This document shows, in pieces, positions 57,536-64,000 of a stretch of DNA of 64,000 nucleotides. This DNA comes from Antilocapra americana. Its lineage: Eukaryota; Chordata; Mammalia; Artiodactyla; Antilocapridae. A program made the translations under genes and the position numbers. Every line of letters starts with the position of its first letter. Position 1 is the stretch's first letter. The stretch is taken from positions 14,261,778 to 14,325,777 of the forward strand of contig ML664183.1 of assembly GCA_007570785.1 (NCBI GenBank), written 5' to 3'. Under the pieces are notes generated by a model. That model saw nothing but the letters and a program-made list of their open reading frames with translations, did no database searches and had not been told where the DNA came from.

Positions 57536-58158
57536 AGAATTGTGCTGGATTTCCGAGGAGGAATGGAATTTGCCTGCTTGAAACTTTGCAGGGGAGATGG
57601 TACTGCAATGATTTGATTGCTTTTGTAGATTACAGTGATATTTCTTCTCTATTCCTCCAGTCTAAGTAAATGTCAGCAATACTGAAAAGGTTGAAACTGA
57701 CATGTTTCTATCAACAAATCCATATTGGTTGGATGTAGTGGGATAAAACAGGCTTAGAAATCACCCACCTTCCAGGTACAGTGCTTTGCTTGTTTCATTT
57801 GCTACTTGTGTTGATGCTTTTGGTATTCATTGAATTCTTAAAGTGTCAGAACTATAAGTGCAAATGAAGGCCCCAACTCTTATTTATTTCTTCCCTGGAA
57901 AGTCAGATAAATGTGTCCAAAGGTTCTCTGGTAGACAAACATTATGCTAATTTTTATAAGGAGTCTTTTTTCAGTAACAGTAACAATGGTCTTCCCCCAA
58001 AACAAAACCAAACAAGAGCCTGCAGAACTGAGCTTTCTGAAATCTACCCTTCCCATGGCCCCCCAGGCAAGTAATTAGCTGACTGTTTCTTTGTTTGTCT
58101 CTGAGGCTTGGAAGAGGAGGGCATTCAGCACAAAACTCCCCCTCTGAGAGGAGGCTGA
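57536..58158. other. unclassified DNA
   Basis: Nothing recognised. Confidence 0.4.
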
Positions 58159-58159
58159 G

Positions 58160-58372
58160 ATATAGTGGCTGTGCTAAGTTGCTTCAGTCGTTTCCAACTC
58201 TGTGACTCTATGGACCATAGCCTGCCAGGCTCCTCTGTCCATGGGATTCTCCAGGCAAGAATACTGGAGTGGGTTGCCATGCCCTCCTCAAGGAGATCGT
58301 CCCAACCCAGGGATTGTACCTGCATCTCTTACGTCTCCTGCATCTTTACCACTAGTGCTACTTGGGAAGCCA
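58160..58372 (-). mobile_element. Bov-tA SINE
   Basis: Minus-strand copy from 'tggctgtgctaagttgcttc' to 'gtgctacttgggaagcca'. Confidence 0.93.
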
Positions 58373-58374
58373 CA

Positions 58375-58605
58375 GCTGAAGTGCCTGGGTCCAGATGTTT
58401 GGCTCCCCGTCTAAGAAGCCATGTGAGCTTGGCAAGTTAGTTATTCTCTCCCTTCTTCAATGGTCTTCTCTGTAAAATGTGAATGATAAGAAGAGTACTT
58501 ATCTCATTCCCTGTGAAGACTAAATGCGTTAAAACATGTAAGGCATTTAGAAAGGTGCCTGGCATACAGTGAGTATCCAAAGCTAACCATTATTGATTAT
58601 GAGGT
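58375..58605 (+). mobile_element. MIR SINE
   Basis: Sense MIR: 'gtgagcttggcaagttagtt', 'gtgaagactaaatgcgttaa', 'aggtgcctggcatacagtga', ending near 'taaccattattga'. Confidence 0.9.
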
Positions 58606-59445
58606 TTATTGTGTTGTGAAACTTCTTAATGTGTCCTGCTAGACAAAGTCCTGTGGGTCTCTCCAACAAGTCATGTACTTAGGACTAGTCTGAGACTTCT
58701 CTGATCCTTTCATTTCCATAAACCACAGGACGTCATCTGGGAGATGCTCCCATCCCTAGGGTCAAGGGGCAGATGGGCATGGGGGATGGGAGAGAAAGGG
58801 TGTGTTGCTTTGTTTCCAATTCTAAATGGGCCATTGTTTTAAAAACTTGGGTATCTAGAATCCTTCATTGAATTAGCCTCAACATTTGGGGAGGAAAGTA
58901 GGAGCTAAAATACAAGCTAAAGTGCTATAAATTTTCTTTGTTGTACATTTTGGAACCCAAGGGGATTTGTTAGCTAGAATTTTAGCTAGGATTTAAAATG
59001 TGGTCTGTATAATTGGTTTAGTTAAAAGACTCACTTAAAATTCATAAGACCTTTGCACCTAGTGAAGGAAGCCGTATGTAGCTGTATTTAAAGCTACTCC
59101 TCTTTCTAAATTGTGCTTTCAAATGTTCCAGAAGCAAGGCCCCAGTAAGGAACCATTTTTGCTGAGCACAGCTAAGCCAGAGAAGTGCTGTGGTATAGCA
59201 GGCAACTCCTGGGCACTGGGAAGAGGACTATTTGAATGAACCAGCAACTTGGTTCCTCAATAAGTGTTTGGGTTCAGACACGGCAATGGCTAGAATAACT
59301 GTTTGGGGGAAACTCGTGGGGATTTCAAAAGTCTCAATTTTTCTGTTTCTGATGAAGAAAGAATATAGAACCATCACAGGTAGCACAACCCACAGGCAAA
59401 GATAGCAGTTTTCTTTACCCATAGTGTGAATATTTAGTGAGAACT
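58606..59445. other. unclassified DNA
   Basis: Nothing recognised. Confidence 0.4.
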
Positions 59446-59457
59446 AGCTTCAGCTGA

Positions 59458-59655
59458 GGGCTGGTGGCTCAGATGGTAAAGACTCAGCCTGCAATGAAAG
59501 AGACCCAGGTTCGCTCCCTGGGTCAGCAAGATCCCCTGAAGAAGGGAATGGCAACCCACCCCAGTATTCTTGCCTGGAGCATCCCGTGGACAGAGGAACC
59601 TGAGGGGCTATAGTCCATGGGGTCTCAAAGGCACGACTGAACGACTTTCACTCAC
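59458..59655 (+). mobile_element. Bov-tA SINE with 12-bp target duplication
   Basis: Plus-strand copy flanked by agcttcagctga (59446-59457) and agcttcaggtga (59656-59667), one mismatch. The body lacks a few bases near 'tcaaaggcacgactg'. Confidence 0.93.
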
Positions 59656-59886
59656 AGCTTCAGGTGAACTTTGCCAGCAGGCAGACGCAATCCGTCAGAA
59701 CACACAAACTGCAAATGGGAGGGAAGCCCTGGCCTCAAGTATGGAATATTTTTCTGTTTTTCGAAAAAATTTTCCTAAGCCAAGGTTTAATTAAGGGCTG
59801 ATAGAAAATTTAATGGCAAGGGGTGCTATTCTTTACCTATCCTTGTTTCAATATAGTTTCAAAACACCGTCAGTTGTTTTTACGTA

Positions 59887-60033
59887 CAGAATGTCCTTAT
59901 CCACTGGTTCTGCAGATACGGAGGGAGGATGGACTGTGCTTTGCCATTTTACATCAGAAACTTGAGCATCTGTGAATTTGGGTATCCATGAGGGCCCTGG
60001 AACTAATCCCTGACAGATACTGAGGGATGACTG
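59887..60033. mobile_element. Tigger-family MITE, 147 bp
   Basis: Starts CAGAATGTCCTTATCCACTG and ends 'ctgagggatgactg', with TA on both sides (59885-59886 and 60034-60035). Internal blocks 'gttctgcagatacggaggga' and 'ggaactaatccctgacagat' fit a non-autonomous Tigger-type DNA transposon with terminal inverted repeats. Confidence 0.82.
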
Positions 60034-60035
60034 TA

Positions 60036-60195
60036 CCTACTTGTCATGTGACCTTAGATAAGCTGCTCAGTGCCTTAGTGTCCTAGTATGTAAAGTGACA
60101 TTAATAGCAGCTTCTGTTGCATGGAGTGGGGGTCTTGTGAGTATTAAATAAATTGATGTATGACAAATACTTAGAATAGTGCCTGCTCACCCATA
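60036..60195 (+). mobile_element. MIR SINE
   Basis: Sense MIR: 'tcatgtgaccttagataagc', 'ctcagtgccttagtgtccta', 'gtgagtattaaataaattga', 'cttagaatagtgcctgctca'. The Tigger MITE is inserted at or near its 5' end. Confidence 0.88.
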
Positions 60196-61839
60196 GTCTT
60201 TGCTTGCATTGCTATTATAATATATATTATACATTATGTTTAATAAGTACTGTTTAGATGATCAAATACATTATTTTTCTAATAGTTCCTCTGAAGAGAA
60301 AAATCATTAAATAGTGTGGAAGGTGATTTCATTTTCCCCCATTACTCATGCCAAATGGGGACCTACTTGGTCTGGTGCATATACCCACAGCAGACAAGGT
60401 TTTTGAGAGGAACAGAGCAATCTATGTAGGACTGTTCTTTTATTTTTAAACCTATTAAGCAATGGTAAACACCTCTGACACAGAAAGAATGCTCTAACCA
60501 AATGACTGTTTTATTTATCAGCATCACATAGTGCCACAAGTATTTGGCATGGCATTACAAAACCATTCTAGGCTGTTATTTATGTCTACTACTTGGGATT
60601 TTAAATGAGGATCTAGACGTTAGAAATTCAGTAACACCACTGGGGATACATGAAAAGCGTACCTCTCCTGTATCTATAATAATTCTCCACTTATTGTTCC
60701 TGGAGAGACACATAGTTTGCACTGTTCCTGTCACTTCTGTCTTAAAAGAATGGTTGAAAGACAAAAATGGTAAAATAGCTGAGAAAATAGCCAAGCTGTA
60801 TTCTGATAAGCAAACCGCTGAGCCATTTTTTTATTTAATGGAAGCAGAAGGAAGTAGGCTCTTTTCTGCTTATTTCAAGGCTTCCTTAAAGTGATCAAGC
60901 ATCCTTGTTTTCACCTTCTTGTCCCAGCTGCTTGGAGGTTTGGGCTCCTATTGAGAGCAACATAACACAGGGAGAGGGAGTTCTGTTTGTCTTAGGAGAA
61001 TGATGAAAGGAAAATAAGATGGTGACTCAGCTGGCCAGCAGGCGGCCCTTGACTGCTCCCTCCTCTACCAGGTGTTCTGGCTGAACCTGGATTAAGTCCT
61101 GTGGCTGCATACAATGTGACAGACTTGATAGAGGGTTTCTAGGCTCACCCCACCTCCCTCATTTTCTAAAATTCCTGATGTTGACTGTCCTCTGATTAAC
61201 TCAGAAATATCAGACACCGTGCGAAGAACATGGCTACTCTAACAAGGAACTGGATGCATGGAATTTCCTGCCCAAGACCCCGTAATGATGCAGTAGAATA
61301 GTTGACAAAGCGGTCTTTGACTTAAGAGAGAAGACATGTTACCTCATAGTGATCCATTAAAACGATGGCGCTGAATGTTCCTGTCACCACTGCAGAATTA
61401 AAATGATCAGGGTTAAACAGGATGGAGGGAAATATAGGGAAATAGCCAACAGTGAAGAGTAGGTATCCATAGTTGGTCAGTGTAATTGCACTTATACATT
61501 CTGGAAGCCTTGCCAGTGAGCTGTGGGGGAGGGTACCTCCATTCAGCCTTCCTCAGCTAAACACAGAAAAGGAATTGAGTGATGATTTTCGCAGATTTCC
61601 TGAGGATAATAGAGAACACTCTAGGTGCATAACATACAGTGGATGCCATAGGTCAACAGAGCTTAATTCTCTCAGACTAAGAAAGGTTCCCCTCTATTCT
61701 TGATATGCATGCATGTTTCAAAGATGGGGCTAGTGAAGCAGACAGCCCATGGTTGGGGGAAGTCTCTCTGTTCAGGGTGTAGGATAATCTTATTTATACC
61801 CTTGACTCAGGTCAGGCTTTAGAGTATATGAAATTCTGA
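60196..61839. other. unclassified DNA with a 116-codon frame
   Basis: No gene recognised. The frame 60544-60894 (+) begins with a hydrophobic stretch (residues about 8-19, TILGCYLCLLLGIL type), and its second half is Lys/Glu-rich. A minus-strand frame overlaps it. No family resemblance, no splice or promoter context. Confidence 0.3.
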
Positions 61840-61960
61840 AATGCCATTCATTCATTCAAAAGACAACTGAATCTCTTGCCCTTTTCTAGGCTCTGTGCCA
61901 GAAGAAGGGGATACCATGGTAAACAAGAAACAGATGAACAAGAGTAAATGATAATCTGTG
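61840..61960 (-). mobile_element. L2-type LINE end
   Basis: 'gccattcattcattcaaaag' followed by 'ggctctgtgccagaagaagg' and 'aaacaagaaacagatgaaca' matches the complement of an L2-like end. Confidence 0.6.
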
Positions 61961-62894
61961 CTAGTTTTCCGAGAAACTCTAAGGGACCAGGAGAGAGAAA
62001 AACAATGGATTTGGGAATGTGGATGGTAAGTCAGGAGGTAGGCATACTTCAAAGAGGGATATTCCTGAACCCACAAACACTGTCTCAGCTTGGCGGATTC
62101 ACCTATCTGGCAGGTGGTGGTAGCCATTTAGGCAATGTTTATGCTTTTATGCAGAGAAAAAAATGTTATCTCTCTGCTTCACAGTTCTTTTATAAACACA
62201 AGCAATTTCTTAGGATCCCTGCTATGATGCTGGGAATCTCTGTATTGCCAGCACATAAGAGAGGGCTTAGGACATAGCAGGTATGTGACAATGTTTGGTA
62301 ACAAAAATGAAAGGGGCTTTTGGAACACTAGGATGTTGAATCTGTGGTGTCATAGAATAAATAAGTTCCACATTTTCTCTACTTATTGTTGAATTTTTGG
62401 CAATAGTAAAGTACTTTGACTTTTTTCTTGATCTTTCTGAAATCAGAGCAATCCCAGAGAATGTAAACTCCTGAAAAAACGTTGGATTTGTCTTTCATAT
62501 GAAAGGGGAAAAAAACCCCTCAAGTTTCTTGTGTAGTAGATTTTATGTATGTGTTGATTTTGCCTGTGTTACTTCAGTTCATGTCAGGTACTTCTGTGGT
62601 GATATGGCATTGGATATCTGACCTTAGAATGCTTTCAAAAGCATCCTACCAATTTATTCCTGTATGTATAATGAACAACCCTGCAGTATTTTAGAGCTTT
62701 TTTATTAAACAACACTAAAGCTTACTTGTGACATAATTTTCTCATGTACTCCTAAAAGGACTATGAAACAATTGTTTTGACATTTCTTGAATTTATTTTA
62801 AAACAAGAAAAATTATATATTTATTAATCTGGTGAAATGATGTGTAAATAATTAAATTCTAGAAGGTCCATATTTTGAGACATCAGTAGGACTT
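61961..62894. other. unclassified DNA
   Basis: No gene recognised. The 109-codon frame 61948-62277 (+) starts in the L2-like piece and has no known domain. Confidence 0.35.
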
Positions 62895-63150
62895 GGTGAT
62901 TATGAGTTTTATGTGTCAGTTTGGTTGGAGTATGGTGTCCAGTTTTTTGGTCAAACACTATTTTGGATACTGTTCTGAAGGTACTTGGTGGATGTGATTA
63001 GCATTCACAATTCCAATTGACTTTCAGTAAAAGATATTAACCTTTATAATGTGATTTTGATTCATCCACTTTCATTCATTCATTCACTTTCATCAAGACT
63101 TTAAAAAGCAGAAACTGATGTTTCAGGAAAAGAAGGAATTTTGCCTGAAG
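62895..63150 (+). mobile_element. old LTR-like repeat, related to 3533-3944
   Basis: 'gttttatgtgtcagtttggt', 'gtgtccagttttttggtcaa', 'ggtggatgtgattagcattc' and, later, 'aaaagcagaaactgatgttt' follow the same consensus order as the start of the element at 3533. Confidence 0.5.
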
Positions 63151-63351
63151 ACTGGAACATAGGACTCTTGCTGGAATTTCCAGCCTACTTGCTTGCCATA
63201 TAGATTTGGAATTCAAGACTATAACATCACCTCTTGCCTGCATTTCTAGCTTGCTGGTTTGCCCTAGGAACTATTTTTTTTTTAAACTGAAGTGTGGTGG
63301 ACTAATGGTATTATATTATGGATTTTTAAAATTTATTTTATTTTTTAAAGA

Positions 63352-63536
63352 CTTTTTTTTTGGATGTAGACCACTTTTAAAGTTTTTATTGAATTTATTA
63401 CTGTATTCCCTCTGTTTTATGTTTTGGATATTTGTCTGCGAGGGCTGTGAGATCTTAACTCCCTGACCAGAAATGGAACTCATGCCCTGTGCATTGGAAG
63501 GTGAAGTCTTCACCATTGGTCACCAGGGAATTCCCT
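63352..63536 (-). mobile_element. CHR-2-type SINE
   Basis: Minus-strand copy: 'ttttggatgtagaccacttt', 'aaagtttttattgaatttat', 'cctctgttttatgttttgga', 'gatcttaactccctgaccag', ending 'accagggaattccct'. Near full length. Confidence 0.9.
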
Positions 63537-63629
63537 ATATTAGAAATTTTTGATTTATCAGCTCACATAATTGAATAAGCCAGTTCCTCAAAATGTATCT
63601 TTTCATATATATAAAATAGGGTATGCCAT

Positions 63630-64000
63630 CAGTTCAATTCCGTTGCTCAGTTGTGTCTGACTCTTTGCGACCCCATGGACTGCAGCACACCAGGCTTCCC
63701 TGTTCATCACCAACTCCTGGAGCTTGCTCAAGCTCATGTCCATAGAGTCAGTGATGTCATCCAACCATCTTATCCTCTGTCCTCTTCTTCTCCTCCTGCC
63801 TTCAGTCTTTCCCAGCATCAGGGTCCTTTCCAATGAGTCAGTTCTTCGCATTAGGTAACCAGAGTATTGGAGTTTCAGCTTCAGCATCAATCCTTCCAAT
63901 GAATATTCAGGACTGATTTCCTTTAGGATGGACTGATTGGATCTCCTTGCAGTCAGTCCAAGGGACTCTCAAGAGTCTTTTCCAACACCACAGCTCAAAA
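63630..64000 (-). mobile_element. BovB 3' end, continues past window edge
   Basis: Minus-strand BovB tail from 'cagttcaattccgttgctca' through 'cttcagcatcaatccttcca' to 'caacaccacagctcaaaa' at the last base. The element is cut by the window edge, so its length is unknown. Confidence 0.95.

Overview
This window is mammalian nuclear DNA from a ruminant, almost certainly a bovid (cattle, sheep or goat type). The evidence is the repeat content: more than twenty Bov-tA SINEs (a tRNA-like head joined to a Bov-A body), Bov-A monomers and dimers, several BovB (RTE-clade) LINE copies, CHR-2 type cetartiodactyl SINEs, and L1 3' ends. Older eutherian repeats (MIR, L2, Tigger DNA transposons, old L1, LTRs of MaLR/MLT1 type) fill in between. 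I see no bacterial, viral or plasmid features.

I find no protein-coding gene that I can defend. The longest ATG-initiated reading frame is 157 codons. A few frames of that size are expected by chance in 64 kb of AT-rich DNA, and most other frames lie inside SINEs or LINEs. The only recognisable protein-coding remnants are broken BovB reverse transcriptases. The window is best read as intergenic or deep intronic sequence; it does not show which.

Layout. 1-10 kb: a decayed plus-strand BovB (about 1.44-2.8 kb), scattered Bov-tA copies, a microsatellite cluster near 4.25 kb, an MLT1-like LTR near 9.0-9.6 kb. 11-17 kb: L1 on the minus strand (about 11.4-15.3 kb) carrying an LTR-like insertion and a Bov-A dimer, then an L1 3' end on the plus strand (16.4-17.15 kb). 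17.5-32 kb: unclassified DNA with SINEs, MIRs and a possible HAL1-like element. 32-38.5 kb: the most layered region. It holds an L1 with an apparent 5' inversion, two further minus-strand L1 segments, a BovB tail insertion, and a 597-bp solitary LTR bounded by a perfect 4-bp target duplication. 39-52 kb: mostly unclassified DNA with an L2 end, L1 pieces, a mosaic inverted pair of BovB tails at 42.1-42.8 kb, and a perfect 43-bp tandem duplication. 53-57 kb: a deleted Tigger1 transposon with a SINE inside it, then a 1.7-kb minus-strand BovB that still encodes the YADD reverse-transcriptase motif and is itself split by a 74-bp L1 tail. 57-64 kb: unclassified DNA with MIRs, a 147-bp Tigger-like MITE, a CHR-2 SINE, and a BovB tail running off the window edge.

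Nothing here is an undescribed functional system. The points worth checking are the insertion histories with readable target-site duplications, one exon-like segment (41058-41122), two unassigned open frames, and two short perfect tandem duplications. Family names were assigned by eye from remembered consensus features, so subfamily names and some edges are approximate.
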